A stretch of 64,000 nt of DNA from positions 107,199 to 171,198 of the forward strand of contig LVWS01000022.1 of assembly GCA_002083365.1 (NCBI GenBank), read 5' to 3'. The notes below the pieces were generated by a model, which was not told the DNA's origin, did no database searches, and saw nothing but the letters and a program-made list of their open reading frames with translations. Position numbers and translations under genes: made by a program. Of this stretch, positions 9,931-18,287 are shown piece after piece. Numbering within the stretch: the first letter of the stretch is position 1; every line of letters begins with the position of its first letter. This DNA comes from Nitrospira sp. SG-bin1. Lineage in GTDB: Bacteria; Nitrospirota; Nitrospiria; Nitrospirales; Nitrospiraceae.

Positions 9931-10113
9931 AATCCCACCCGTGGTATGATTTCTCGCGCTTATCCCTTAGCCGGGGGAGTCAGCCAAGGTATAAAAGGTA
10001 TCCGACCCCGTAACTTCAACAACCTTCCACATACGGAATTACTCCCGCTCGCTTGCCGGTATCCGACAAAGCCGGATCTCCTTTGGACTCGCAATGAAAC
10101 GCCGCAGCGTCCC

Positions 10114-10302
10114 TCAGTGTAGCTGCCGTGCGCGCAGGTACGCTTTCAGTTCCTCTGAGTAATACTGAACGATTTTTCGCTCTTCTGATGATAACGGCGT
10201 GTTGCCGACGAGAACCGGAGAACAAAGGATGGCTTCACAGGAATGGATGAACCCATGGATTTCTTTGCGTAACGGAGAAAATGGGCTGCTAGAAGCCGAC
10301 AT
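10114..10302 (-). CDS. Small hypothetical protein
   Basis: 62 residues, soluble, with one Cys pair-like SCEAILC segment and a helical C-terminal half rich in E, K and Y (SEERKIVQYYSEELKAYLRAR). A GAAAGGCG ribosome site lies about 9 bp before the ATG at 10302. No known domain. It shares an upstream region style with other short genes of this stretch. Function unknown; existence is supported only by the ribosome site and plausible composition. Confidence 0.45.
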   Translation of the reverse strand: MSASSSPFSPLRKEIHGFIHSCEAILCSPVLVGNTPLSSEERKIVQYYSEELKAYLRARQLH

Positions 10303-10429
10303 AGGTCATCGCCTTTCTCACAAGGTGTCGGCGGTTAGGCCCTCCGGAACCCGCCGATAATATTGTGGTCCGGTCTCTTGAAGCGAGACCGATCAATACC
10401 ACGGCACGGAATTCATCGGACGAGACACG

Positions 10430-10519
10430 TTAGGGCTGCTGACCTTTCTTGTAGACGAAGACAGCCGCAATCACCAACCCAAGAATCACTGCACCAAATG
10501 TCAGCCAGTTTGCATCCAT
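10430..10519 (-). CDS. One-helix membrane peptide, 29 residues
   Basis: A complete reading frame MDANWLTFGAVILGLVIAAV..., ending FVYKKGQQP and a TAA. The first residues are polar, about residues 6-23 form one transmembrane helix and the tail is Lys-rich, so an N-out/C-in topology is likely. GGAGAC lies 4 bp upstream of the ATG, a strong ribosome site. Too short for ordinary gene calling. One of six such peptides in this window. Confidence 0.65.
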   Translation of the reverse strand: MDANWLTFGAVILGLVIAAVFVYKKGQQP

Positions 10520-10676
10520 GATGTCTCCTTCCGTGTATCACTAAGTCCACCGAGTCACCAAACCACAGCTTTGCAGCCCCCAACCAGGCACTTCATCTTG
10601 CAACCTTCGTATCGCCTGCCTCTCTACTATGCGATGAGCGGCGATGGCCGCGTTGGAATATCGATCTACCGGCTAA

Positions 10677-11078
10677 TCAATTGACCCGGTCTTGGCACGG
10701 TTCGGCCTGGTCACGAGTGGCAATCACCTCGTTTTCGGTGTGAACCGCATCCCGCTTGGATGGCAGCACTACTTGCAAGTCGTTCTTCACCCATCTGACG
10801 CCGCCAATCCCTTTGGCGAGATCCTCCACCGTCTGCTTTGCCTTGTCGGAATCCACTTGGCCTCGGATCATCACCACACCCTGTACACTTTCGACATTGA
10901 TCTCTCTTCCCCTAACCCGAGCGTCGGTAAACAGAGTCGTCTTGGTCTTTGCCGTCAGCCAGGCATCATTGAGGGTGATCATCTCCTCGGCATTGCCGGG
11001 GCCGTTTGCCAATACGGTCAAGAATGACCCACCGATCACCACCGTCGCGCATAACATCAGAACTATCCGTGTCGTCAT
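10677..11078 (-). CDS. BON-domain periplasmic protein (OsmY-like)
   Basis: 133 residues. A signal peptide runs to about residue 30 (LTVLANGPGNAEE). The single BON domain covers about residues 37-108: DAWLTAKTKTTLFTDARVRG, INVESVQGVVMIRGQV and AKQTVEDLAKGIGGVRWVKNDLQV are its strand-helix elements, with the conserved glycine. BON domains bind membrane phospholipid and such proteins are often induced by osmotic or envelope stress. GGAGAGACGAC precedes the ATG at 11078. The C-terminal tail after residue 110 is charged and unstructured. Confidence 0.87.
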   Translation of the reverse strand: MTTRIVLMLCATVVIGGSFLTVLANGPGNAEEMITLNDAWLTAKTKTTLFTDARVRGREINVESVQGVVMIRGQVDSDKAKQTVEDLAKGIGGVRWVKNDLQVVLPSKRDAVHTENEVIATRDQAEPCQDRVN

Positions 11079-11861
11079 TGTCGTCTCTCCATACCCGAAT
11101 AGAACAATCCGATTGTCAGTGCGCTATCCATGAATGTATTCATTCTCAGAGATTCCTCACGACGTCCCCACAAGTGGAGCAGACCGGCGTCCTCTCCACC
11201 TCCCATCGGCAGACCTTGGCACCCAAGGCCTGCAGCCGTTCAGAGAACTCTCGCATCGGAGCGGCGGAGACTGAGGAATCGGTCACGCTGAGAAGAACCA
11301 GGAAGCGCAAGAGATGGGACAGTCACCGAAGCTTCATACGGGACATTATCACCCTGGGCGCAATGAGGCTCAGAGTCAAGCACTATAATGTAGGTCTGGG
11401 CGATGCGGGGCGTTCCTTTTACCGCATTCATCCAATGCCGGGTCATCGTAAGAATCGCCAAACGCCCACTGAACGTACCCTTAATAGCGCTTGACTCCGG
11501 TAGCGAATGCGATCAGGGTGATCCTATGTGTTGTGAGCCCGTCAGCTGTCCAGGCTAGCGCGCATTCCGTCCAACACCGGCGCGTCTGATTCCTCGGTCC
11601 TCCGCCGTTTCCTCGAAGATCGAGTGTCCTTCAGTTCAACGAGGCAGTGATTTTGAATTCTGAGGGTTGGTGTCCTTGGCGTCTGGGTGCACCACGGCCA
11701 CTGAACAGGGGCTCACGGCGTGCCTGCCGGAATCCGGAACGAACCGATGATGTCGTCGCGTTGTTCAAGAGAGACCGGCTTGTCGGTGAAAAGACGGTGG
11801 CTGAAGCATCGCCCTCATGGAAATGGATGGTACAACGGTGCGCACACAGGAGGATCCAACA
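11079..11861. other. Intergenic stretch without a firm gene
   Basis: Six-frame reading gives only short frames without ribosome sites. A 36-codon reverse frame at 11146-11256 has a CSTCGD cysteine pair and may be a gene remnant, but no initiation signal was found. The last 20 bases hold the AGGAGG ribosome site of the Fe-S carrier gene. Confidence 0.5.
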
Positions 11862-12182
11862 ATGATTACAATCACCAGAAAGGCCGAAGAGAAGATTCAC
11901 GAACTGATGCAAGAGGACAAGGAGACCGTCGGTCTACGAGTGTATGTCAAAGGCGGTGGGTGCCATGGCTATCAATATGGGATGTCGCTGGAGTCCTCGA
12001 TGCAGGAGGATGACACAATCGTTGAACAGGGTGTCGTCAAGGTCATCATGGATTCGCAAAGCGCTCCGTTGCTGGTCGGGACGGAAGTTGATTATGTGGA
12101 CCGGACAGAGGGTTCGGGTTTTGTGATGAAGAATCCGACCGCCAAGACGACGTGCGGATGCGGCAGTTCGTTCAGCGCGTGA
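11862..12182 (+). CDS. A-type iron-sulfur cluster carrier (IscA/ErpA/HesB family)
   Basis: 106 residues from the ATG at 11862, which follows a strong AGGAGG site; an upstream start at 11817 is less likely. The three cluster-binding cysteines are in GGGCHG (residue about 34) and in the C-terminal TTCGCGSSF motif. Such carriers receive Fe-S clusters from the scaffold and insert them into apoproteins; ErpA-like members serve isoprenoid and radical SAM enzymes. Which subtype this is cannot be decided from sequence reading. It stands alone, without isc or suf genes nearby. Confidence 0.93.
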   Translation: MITITRKAEEKIHELMQEDKETVGLRVYVKGGGCHGYQYGMSLESSMQEDDTIVEQGVVKVIMDSQSAPLLVGTEVDYVDRTEGSGFVMKNPTAKTTCGCGSSFSA

Positions 12183-12210
12183 CCGAGCCGATCAACACGG
12201 GAAGGAACTC

Positions 12211-12321
12211 ATGAACAAGTGGCGTGATTTTCGGCGCGAGATGACAACGGAGCTTTTGCTGCTCGCGTACGTAATAGCGTGGGGGATTGCGCTGCTAGTG
12301 ACTCACTTGCTGACGAATTAA
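12211..12321 (+). CDS. One-helix membrane peptide, 36 residues
   Basis: Frame MNKWRDFRREMTTELLLL... to a TAA at 12321. A basic/amphipathic N-terminus (about 1-14) is followed by one transmembrane helix (about 15-34). GAAGGA lies 6 bp before the ATG. It begins 28 bp after the Fe-S carrier stop and may be cotranscribed with it. No homologue is recognised by eye. Confidence 0.6.
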   Translation: MNKWRDFRREMTTELLLLAYVIAWGIALLVTHLLTN

Positions 12322-12665
12322 CAGGGCGTCATGCGTCACTACTTTTCGCTGATCCGCTGTGCTCAGTACGGCCCGGGGTGGGGCCGGTGTTTCCCCTTTG
12401 TTTTGTCGACATGGAACCATCCTCTCCTTGGGTGACGCCGGTTCCGGTGGATTGAGTAGAATCCAAACTCCAAACCGGTCCTGCTGTTGAAAGACCAAGC
12501 GCACCCATTTGGGCTTTGCACCACCAGGAAAAATGAACGTGCTCGCAGGCGCGTCCACATCCGAACTTGGCTCTCCCGCACACTATGCGCTTTCCTAGTA
12601 TCACATTCACGGGACCTGTATTACCTTAATGACGGTCGTCATGCAGCATAGAGGAAACACTGCTT
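12322..12665. other. Intergenic stretch
   Basis: Reverse-strand frames exist here but overlap each other, start without ribosome sites and have low-complexity composition. I see no RNA gene or clear terminator. Confidence 0.5.
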
Positions 12666-12866
12666 GTGTGGCTTCTCGTGATCGTCTTGCTGCTGCCTAT
12701 CGCTGATACCGAACAGGTGATATTGAAAAGCTTTGCGACCTATGAGGAGTGTCAACCGGAGGGAGATCGTGTTCGATTGGAAATGGCGGAGAACTATCCT
12801 TCCGATGTCTTTCGCATCATGTGCGCATTTCGAGCCTCCCCCAAGGTATTGGCACACCAACGGTAG
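12666..12866 (+). CDS. Small exported hypothetical protein
   Basis: 66 residues from a GTG at 12666. It opens with a hydrophobic stretch WLLVIVLLLPIA that is either a signal peptide or an anchor, then a short polar domain with two cysteines in the pattern F-x-T-Y-E-E-C ... YPSDVFRIMC. That arrangement, one Cys after an aromatic-rich turn and one near the end, suggests a single disulfide in the periplasm. GAGGAAAC lies about 10 bp before the GTG. Function unknown. Confidence 0.5.
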   Translation: MWLLVIVLLLPIADTEQVILKSFATYEECQPEGDRVRLEMAENYPSDVFRIMCAFRASPKVLAHQR

Positions 12867-13601
12867 ATAGATTCCTTGCACCTCGCACGACGAGGTTTGA
12901 TCTACCGTCCCACCTGCTGCGCCGGACAAACCATCCTAGTTTGCCTACTCCTTCACAGTCGGGTGTGACATCGAAGGGAGCGGTTGATCGTCCGCGTCGG
13001 TCTTGGAAACGGTCGAAACCGCACTGTGAAACGCCTCAGCATCTCCTCATACCCCATCTCTATACCAGTGAGCATGGCAAAGATTGGTTCTCGGTGAAAT
13101 AAGACGACGAACTTCCGCTAGGGTCTTGCTGTTCGAGGGAACTTTACTTTGTGAATCGAGGTGACCTGGTTCTTGATACTGGGGGCTCATGAGTGGTCAC
13201 ACCCTCGCGGCTAAGCCACGGTATACGGCTGGTATCGGGCAGTTGGTGATCGGTGTTCTTGTCGGACCCGCTGAAGCGGACTAACTTCTTGTGGTCTTTC
13301 CTTGTGCCACTAGGACCGAGACGAGGCTTGAGATGTTTCTTTGACTGCATGCTTTCATTGTACCAGGGAAACGCGTCGCCGGGCGAAGTGCATTACCCTC
13401 GATCTTCCACTGTTTGCGTCGCTACGAAACGACATCGTGCCTGAAAGCCGATATCCTAGGGGACTTACTGGTTTTTGCGATACAGGCTTAGAGATAGCAT
13501 TTTCTTTATTAGGAACCCTATCGTAAAGAGTGGAGTACTCCGTTGACTGCCTGGAGTCACATCGAAAGACCTCACTCAAACCTATGAAGCAGGAGGGATT
13601 T
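12867..13601. other. Long intergenic stretch
   Basis: No convincing gene on either strand. A reverse frame at 13144-13350 (68 codons, K/R/S-rich) lacks a ribosome site. The last 20 bases contain the CAGGAGGG site of the next gene. Confidence 0.45.
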
Positions 13602-14015
13602 ATGATGACTTCACAAGGTGTTCCAGTGTCGACAGGCGGAACTGTATTGTTTCTTGGGCTCTTCACCATGATCCTGATGAGCGATGTGGCCTTTGCAACA
13701 AGCGGAATGAAAAGAGCTCTATGTGAAATACCGCCCGGGCAAAATGCTCTGCGGGCCGAACAAGATCACGAGAGGGGCACCCTTATCATTTCCGGTGAGC
13801 TGATCAGCACGGACGGCGATTATTATGTCGTAAAGGAGGAAAGTGGGAAAGAAGTGAGCTTGCTTACCGACAAGAGGACGGACAAGCCGGTCATTGAGAA
13901 AGGAGACCGCATTACGGCCTATGTCGACGATGACAATTATGCCCTGTGGATTCGATCCAACGACAGTACGGATCGCCGAAGTGAGCATGGTTCGGTGGAC
14001 TGCAACCCGGGTTGA
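13602..14015 (+). CDS. Small exported protein with OB-like domain
   Basis: 137 residues from the ATG at 13602, just after GGAGGG. The signal peptide ends near VAFATSG (about residue 28). The mature part has short beta strands: GTLIISGELISTDGDYYVV, EVSLLTDKRTDKP and IEKGDRITAYVDDDNYALWI. This strand order, with a GD-x-I-x-x-Y-V-D turn, is shared with the exported protein at 16248-16610 (GDKVIVKYDEHSKHALS), so the two are probably distant paralogs. The 3' end of the gene coincides with a 60-bp sequence duplicated at 17503. Function unknown. Confidence 0.7.
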   Translation: MMTSQGVPVSTGGTVLFLGLFTMILMSDVAFATSGMKRALCEIPPGQNALRAEQDHERGTLIISGELISTDGDYYVVKEESGKEVSLLTDKRTDKPVIEKGDRITAYVDDDNYALWIRSNDSTDRRSEHGSVDCNPG

Positions 14016-14033
14016 ACCGGACCATCGGCAGCA
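13974..14033 (+). repeat. 60-bp direct repeat, copy 1 (3' end of an exported-protein gene)
   Basis: Matches 17503-17562 at 54 of 60 positions. It covers the last 14 codons including the stop of the gene ending at 14015, plus 18 bp beyond. Arms 13987-13996 (ATGGTTCGGT) and 14016-14025 (ACCGGACCAT) can pair with one wobble, and an inner AACC/GGTT pair is kept in both copies, so a hairpin can form over the stop codon. Confidence 0.85.
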
Positions 14034-14160
14034 TAAACGGCGGCAAGAACGTCGCCTATGGCGTGACCGTACACTACCGCCATTTACCGTCTTGTACCGT
14101 GGTTTCCCGCTTAATCTCTCCGAATTCCCTACCATTCAATTAGGTGGACAGTTTAGTGGG

Positions 14161-14904
14161 TTAAGATGGCTGCCTATGGCTTTTCGAAAGATGCCCCAAG
14201 GCGTCGACATACTCCTCCACCGCTTCTTTCGCCAAGCTGTAGCAGCGGCACGCCTCCCGTTCGAGCCCCTCCTGATCCAGGATGATGACGATGTTTCGCC
14301 CTACATCCACGATCCCTTGTTTCTTGAAGTCCATCAGCCACTCTTTCACAATCGCGGAATCCACACCCACTTGAAGAGCAAGGAAGTCACTTGAGAACGG
14401 AAACGATTCAATCCCCGTTCGTTGCCAATGGGCTTTGAGCCAACGGGCCAGACGTTGCGCGGGAGAATGGAATTGACTGCATCCCACGGAAATGACGGCA
14501 AGGCTCATGATCAGCAAGTTATATCGGGCAAGCGCCGCGTGCAGATAGGGCAGACTTGGAAGTCTGTCCATCACTTCAGCTGCAGCGAGGCGTACGGCCC
14601 TGCCCGGGATTTGAACCATGGCCAAACAGGGTGAGCGGTTGTCGCCCAACAGGATGGACGCTCCGCTACAGCCTTCTCTTCCGCTCACGGTCACTTCGAC
14701 GATGTGTTCCTGGTCCTGCGCATTGGTCAAGCTGATGGCGGAATCGATAGGAAAGTGAAAAAACTGAATGGGGCGACCGGCTTCTTCGATCCCGTCGCCG
14801 AGGTGTAATTCGATGATGTCGCAAGAGGGGACAATCGACCGGCGCTCCGCTAGCGGGAGACCTCGCAGCATGCTGTTGTTCTCAAACAGGTCGTCGAGCG
14901 CCAT
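14161..14904 (-). CDS. Crp/Fnr-family transcriptional regulator
   Basis: 247 residues from the ATG at 14904 (GAGGG just upstream); the frame is open to 14985. An N-terminal cyclic-nucleotide-binding-type beta roll (about 10-130: IIELHLGDGIEEAGRPIQFFHFP, GREGCSGASILLGDN) is joined by a long dimer helix to a winged-helix domain with FLALQVGVDSAIVKEWLMDFKKQGIV as the helix-turn-helix. Cysteines are scattered and do not form the Fnr 4Fe-4S pattern. No obvious target operon adjoins it; the nearest genes downstream are divergent. Confidence 0.85.
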   Translation of the reverse strand: MALDDLFENNSMLRGLPLAERRSIVPSCDIIELHLGDGIEEAGRPIQFFHFPIDSAISLTNAQDQEHIVEVTVSGREGCSGASILLGDNRSPCLAMVQIPGRAVRLAAAEVMDRLPSLPYLHAALARYNLLIMSLAVISVGCSQFHSPAQRLARWLKAHWQRTGIESFPFSSDFLALQVGVDSAIVKEWLMDFKKQGIVDVGRNIVIILDQEGLEREACRCYSLAKEAVEEYVDALGHLSKSHRQPS

Positions 14905-15210
14905 ACCCTCATCGTAGCCATTGAGAGAGCTATCGCAATAGGAGAACCCCTTGGAATGAATTTGCATGCGGAAGTCAGCCCTCATAGTTTCAACCTATCT
15001 TTCCCACGGTCCCCCTCTCACCGGCCGATCACGCCCAAACCGACCCACCCGTGGCGCAAACGGTGGCAGGATCGAGAACAACACCCAGCAGCGGCAGGAC
15101 CATACAGGCGGACATTTCTAAATTGGGTTGATCCATGCGCAACGGTCCTTGACTTGATTGCAGGGAGACACTACGATGTAACCACACTTGCGACCACAAG
15201 GGAGACACTC

Positions 15211-15486
15211 GTGAGATTCACCAACGTGCGAGGGCTGAAGACCAAGACGTCCGAAATGCTGAGGACCGTCGAACGAGGGAACACCGTCCTCGTCACCACC
15301 CATGGGCGCCCGACCGCCATGTTGGTTCCCGTGACGGAAGACGACATCGAGGATGCCTTATTGGCCTATAGCGCAAAGTTGCGGAAGAAGATCGAAGAAG
15401 GATTAAAAGACATCCGCGCGGGCCGATCCATGTCCCTATCCGACTACAAAGCTACGCGGAAGAGAAAGAAAGTCCGTACCGCGTGA
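15211..15486 (+). CDS. Antitoxin, Phd/YefM family
   Basis: 91 residues from the GTG at 15211, which has AGGGAG 7 bp upstream; the open frame reaches back to 14956 but without signals. VRFTNVRGLKTKTSEMLRTVERGNTVLVTTHGRPTAMLVPV is the Phd/YefM DNA-binding dimer fold (the GRPxAxLVP turn is diagnostic). The C-terminal helix, rich in K and E, would bind the toxin. Stop and toxin start overlap as GTGA, so the pair is translated together. Expected to repress its own promoter. Confidence 0.88.
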   Translation: MRFTNVRGLKTKTSEMLRTVERGNTVLVTTHGRPTAMLVPVTEDDIEDALLAYSAKLRKKIEEGLKDIRAGRSMSLSDYKATRKRKKVRTA

Positions 15487-15749
15487 CCTGCCGGGTGTTT
15501 CTGTCCGAGAAGGCACAATGCGATCTGGATGCCTTCTCCGACAAGATCACCAATCAAATTCTCGCCGACTGTGCCCGCCTCGCCGACAATCCCATTCCCG
15601 ACGGCAAACGGATCAAAAAGTTGCAGGGCTTTAAAACACCGTTGTATCGATTGCGAGCAGGTGATTATCGGGTGGTCTTTACGCGATCCGGGGCCCGCAT
15701 CGACATCGTGCGCGTGCTCAGCAAACCGGATTTTCAGAAGGCTTACTGA
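15483..15749 (+). CDS. Toxin, RelE/ParE superfamily
   Basis: 88 residues starting at a GTG that overlaps the antitoxin stop by 4 bp. The pattern VFLSEKAQCDLDAFSDKI, GKRIKKLQGFKTPLYRLRAGDYRVVFTRSGARIDIVRVLSKPDF is the RelE/YafQ fold: L-x-G, Y-R-x-R-x-G-D-Y-R-V-V and the C-terminal basic strand. RelE members cut mRNA in the ribosomal A site; ParE members poison gyrase. The central arginines and the GDYRVVF strand favour RelE, but the catalytic C-terminal Tyr/Arg set is not unambiguous. Confidence 0.88.
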   Translation: MTCRVFLSEKAQCDLDAFSDKITNQILADCARLADNPIPDGKRIKKLQGFKTPLYRLRAGDYRVVFTRSGARIDIVRVLSKPDFQKAY

Positions 15750-15925
15750 GTGGCTAACCACGCAGTAGCGTTATGTGGGCAGACCAGGGATAATGAACGA
15801 TACACGAGCTATTCCGCGATGATCGGCCCATTTCCATTGTGCGCGACCGGTCCGTGAATCAAGCCGGCATCGACGCGATAAAACGCTCTGAGCAGGCCTC
15901 TCAAGACGAACTCGTCACGGAATCC

Positions 15926-16108
15926 CTACTTCTCGTCCCGGATCGCCGCCTTTACTTTGGCCTGGAGCTCCGGGGTGACCTCTCGGATCCCGTGTTGTTT
16001 CGCGTGTTCCGCCGCATTCTTCAGCACCTCTTCCTCGGTTTGGCCCCGTACAACGTGCTTGCATCCGGATGACGGATCAACCTTGGCGCACTCAACGATT
16101 TTTCCCAT
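15926..16108 (-). CDS. DUF1059 family small protein
   Basis: 60 residues. Two cysteines (Cys7 and Cys16 in CAKVDPSSGCKHVVRG) and TEEEVLKNAAEHAKQHG, then ELQAKVKAAIRD, are the signature of DUF1059, short soluble proteins common in soil and water bacteria. AAGGAGAGACGACC precedes the ATG, a strong ribosome site. The biochemical role is not known. Confidence 0.85.
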   Translation of the reverse strand: MGKIVECAKVDPSSGCKHVVRGQTEEEVLKNAAEHAKQHGIREVTPELQAKVKAAIRDEK

Positions 16109-16247
16109 GGTCGTCTCTCCTTGGTAAGCCGGCTATAGAGACCGTGCGTGCTGTCATGCGAAACCCTGTACTCAGTTCAATCCGGGCAACTTCGAGCCAC
16201 TCTGCGATGGACAACATCAGGGTCAGGGGACATGAGACTCGATGGTC

Positions 16248-16610
16248 TTACTTGCTCGCCGGTTTGTCCGATACAAAACTTAGGGCATGCTTACTGTGCT
16301 CGTCGTACTTCACGATCACCTTATCGCCAACGGCAGGATCCTTATCCGTCGCCTTCCTAGCGGTCGTCTTGTCGAGATGGAGAGGAACCACTTCACCGGT
16401 TTGCTCGTTCTCGACTGACACATCCCATTGGTGCGCAGCCACATCGCGGTTCACCACGTTGACGACCTTACCGTGGATCGTTCGTCCCGGTTGTTGTACG
16501 TCGGGTTTGTCATAGATCTCCCGCTCTGCCGATAAGGCCACGGTGGCCAGAACCACACCAAACGTCACAGTGAGAAAACTCACGCCGACCGTCGTGAATG
16601 ACCCGTGCAT
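16248..16610 (-). CDS. Small exported protein with OB-like domain
   Basis: 120 residues from the ATG at 16610, preceded by AGGGAGGTG; the frame is open to 16820 but the ribosome site fixes the start. The signal peptide ends about VALSAER (residue 30). The domain reads RTIHGKVVNVVNRD, WDVSVENEQTGEVVPLHLDK and VGDKVIVKYDEHSKHALSF. This is the same layout as the exported protein at 13602-14015. Its small size and G-D-x-V-x-V-x-Y-D turn suggest a periplasmic OB-fold protein. No enzymatic residues stand out. Confidence 0.75.
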   Translation of the reverse strand: MHGSFTTVGVSFLTVTFGVVLATVALSAEREIYDKPDVQQPGRTIHGKVVNVVNRDVAAHQWDVSVENEQTGEVVPLHLDKTTARKATDKDPAVGDKVIVKYDEHSKHALSFVSDKPASK

Positions 16611-17084
16611 GCGACACCTCCCTTGCTGGGAACCGGACATCTTTTCCCGAAGCATAGCCCGGTCTAGGGAAAGACCGAAGCTGGAATAATCCCTGGTGTC
16701 ACCTGTCGGAATGAGGCCGCCACGCGCGTTGCTCAAGTCCTTAAGACTTAGGCAGTCCCTCTTTCCTTCAATCATAGAGACCAGCTTGTTCTGGTGCTCT
16801 TGCGAACACGCTAATAACACAAAACACCTGCCCTTAACTCCCCGACTATGATCGGCGGCCCCCCTCTTAGTGCTTTGTATCGCTAAACCGCAAGCAAGGA
16901 ACCGCCCTAAAGTTCCGAAGCATGCATATCTACGATCTATACGTGTATATGCGCAAGGGACGCTCCCAGTGCAGGTTTATATACCAGTCCCATATGGTGA
17001 GCCCCATAGCCTATAGCCTCCTACATAGACACCCGCCTCCTGATGTCGATGAGGGGTTACTTGCGCAGAACGAGGGTCAATTTC
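16611..17084. other. Intergenic stretch
   Basis: No gene with a ribosome site. A short perfect hairpin CGGTCT-AGGGAA-AGACCG lies near 16660 without a following T-run. The stretch 16900-17020 is comparatively AT-rich and may hold promoters for the following short genes, but no clear -35/-10 pair could be fixed. Confidence 0.45.
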
Positions 17085-17279
17085 ATGACGTTACATGACG
17101 AAATCCAGGTATCCGTGATCGCCTGTGAGGTCATACTTGATCGCGGCATGAATACGGACGAACTCAATCACCACCTCGAAACACGGGCCCCTTCGGTACT
17201 ATCGCTTCGAGGTGACGGAACAAATTCCGCAGTCGTGTCCCAGATCGACACTAGCGGCATAAGAGGATATAAGGAGTGA
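17085..17279 (+). CDS. Small hypothetical protein
   Basis: 64 residues from the ATG at 17085 (GAGGG 8 bp upstream). No known motif. Its stop codon sits inside the AAGGAGTGA ribosome site of the next reading frame, 6 bp before that start, which suggests translational coupling and supports both frames. Composition is neutral, with no membrane segment. Confidence 0.4.
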   Translation: MTLHDEIQVSVIACEVILDRGMNTDELNHHLETRAPSVLSLRGDGTNSAVVSQIDTSGIRGYKE

Positions 17280-17284
17280 CTGCT

Positions 17285-17389
17285 ATGATGCCATGGATCA
17301 TCGAACCGTTTTTGGTGGGGGCCATTATAGGACTCATGTACATAGTGGTATCGAAATGGCGAAAGAAATGGCGGAAGTGGACTGAGTGA
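17285..17389 (+). CDS. One-helix membrane peptide, 34 residues
   Basis: Frame MMPWIIEPFLVGAIIGLMYI ... ending in a very basic/aromatic tail KWRKKWRKW-TE. One transmembrane helix (about 5-24) followed by a positively charged tail predicts N-out/C-in insertion. AAGGAG lies 8 bp before the first ATG. Confidence 0.6.
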   Translation: MMPWIIEPFLVGAIIGLMYIVVSKWRKKWRKWTE

Positions 17390-17743
17390 CTTATAACGAC
17401 TCAGCCCGTCAGAGGTTTAGGTCCCATATCGCTCTGCAACACCAGATCAAGGAACGGCTGAGCTCAGTTCTTGATGATCGCACAAGCTAGAATCCTAGGG
17501 AACGCCGAAGCGAGCATGGTTCGGTTGACTGCAACCAAGGTTAAACCGGACCATCGGCATCACATGCATGGTCTGGATGACGAGATTTTGAGACAGACCT
17601 AAGGAAGTGAACAACGCCGAAACCACGTCCACCCAGGAGCGCTCAGGATCGAATGCGCGTGGTAAAAGTATGGGGCTTACAGGGGTTTAATCCGGAGCCG
17701 ACGAAGGACACCAAAGGGTTGAGCCAGGCCGGAAATCTCCCGC
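17390..17743. other. Intergenic stretch carrying the second repeat copy
   Basis: Holds the 60-bp repeat copy at 17503-17562 and otherwise nothing that reads as a gene. Composition becomes AT-richer towards 17.7 kb, where the next gene begins. Confidence 0.5.
17503..17562 (+). repeat. 60-bp direct repeat, copy 2 (tail of a lost paralog)
   Basis: 54/60 match to 13974-14033. Read in the same frame it still encodes RSEHGSVDCN-Q-G and a TAA where copy 1 has TGA. Within the coding part the differences are synonymous at two codons, a P/Q change at one, and a stop-for-stop change. The frame is closed by a TAG 7 codons upstream, so only the end of a gene remains. Confidence 0.8.
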
Positions 17744-18238
17744 TTGACATCATCCTCTAAGAGCGAAGTCCTCTCCAACCTTGCTGATGGACAACTCAAG
17801 CTGAGTGAAGCCATAGATTCACTTGCTGATGAGATCAGAAGGCAGAATACTCCCCTCAGATTTGTGCTCTTCAATGTACTTTTTACCGTTCTCATAGGCT
17901 ATTTCATCAACATTACTACTCCCCATGTCAATGAAACCATTCATCGCTCTTTCACAAAGAAGGAAATCATAAAAAAGTTACAAACCGAAGCAACCTCCAT
18001 AGGGTTACAGCCAAAAGACCTTCAGGAACTTCGTGTGATTGTGGCAAGTGCTCTAAAGGTCAGAGAGACACCAAGCAGAACATCTATGATCATTGGAATT
18101 CTTAACCAGGGACGAGTGGTGAAACAAGTGACAAAGGGGCGTGATTGGACTCTTGTTGAGTTTTCGGATGGTGACATCACTCATAGAGGATGGGTTTTCA
18201 CCAGATACCTAAAACGCTTAGCACCCAGTTCCAGATAA
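17744..18238 (+). CDS. Membrane protein with bacterial SH3 domain
   Basis: 164 residues from a TTG at 17744 (start uncertain). A helical N-terminus (about 8-35) leads to one transmembrane helix (about 42-58, RFVLFNVLFTVLIGYFI). The C-terminal half contains an SH3-type domain: SALKVRETPSRTSMIIGILNQGRVVKQV, RDWTLVEFSDG and RGWVFTRYLKRL. Such SH3b domains bind peptidoglycan or peptides outside the membrane. The region is AT-rich relative to the surroundings. It precedes the AbiEii-like gene by 49 bp on the same strand, so they may form a unit. Confidence 0.7.
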   Translation: MTSSSKSEVLSNLADGQLKLSEAIDSLADEIRRQNTPLRFVLFNVLFTVLIGYFINITTPHVNETIHRSFTKKEIIKKLQTEATSIGLQPKDLQELRVIVASALKVRETPSRTSMIIGILNQGRVVKQVTKGRDWTLVEFSDGDITHRGWVFTRYLKRLAPSSR

Positions 18239-18287
18239 ATGCCCATATCTCTAAATAGCGATAGGAACGGCAATAGTTAGTACGTCG

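Noticed and set aside
11146..11256. 36-codon reverse frame with a CSTCGD cysteine pair
   Set aside because: No ribosome site at the ATG and the frame is closed shortly upstream; could be a remnant but is not supportable as a gene.
13144..13350. 68-codon reverse frame rich in Lys, Arg and Ser
   Set aside because: No ribosome site and no recognisable domain.
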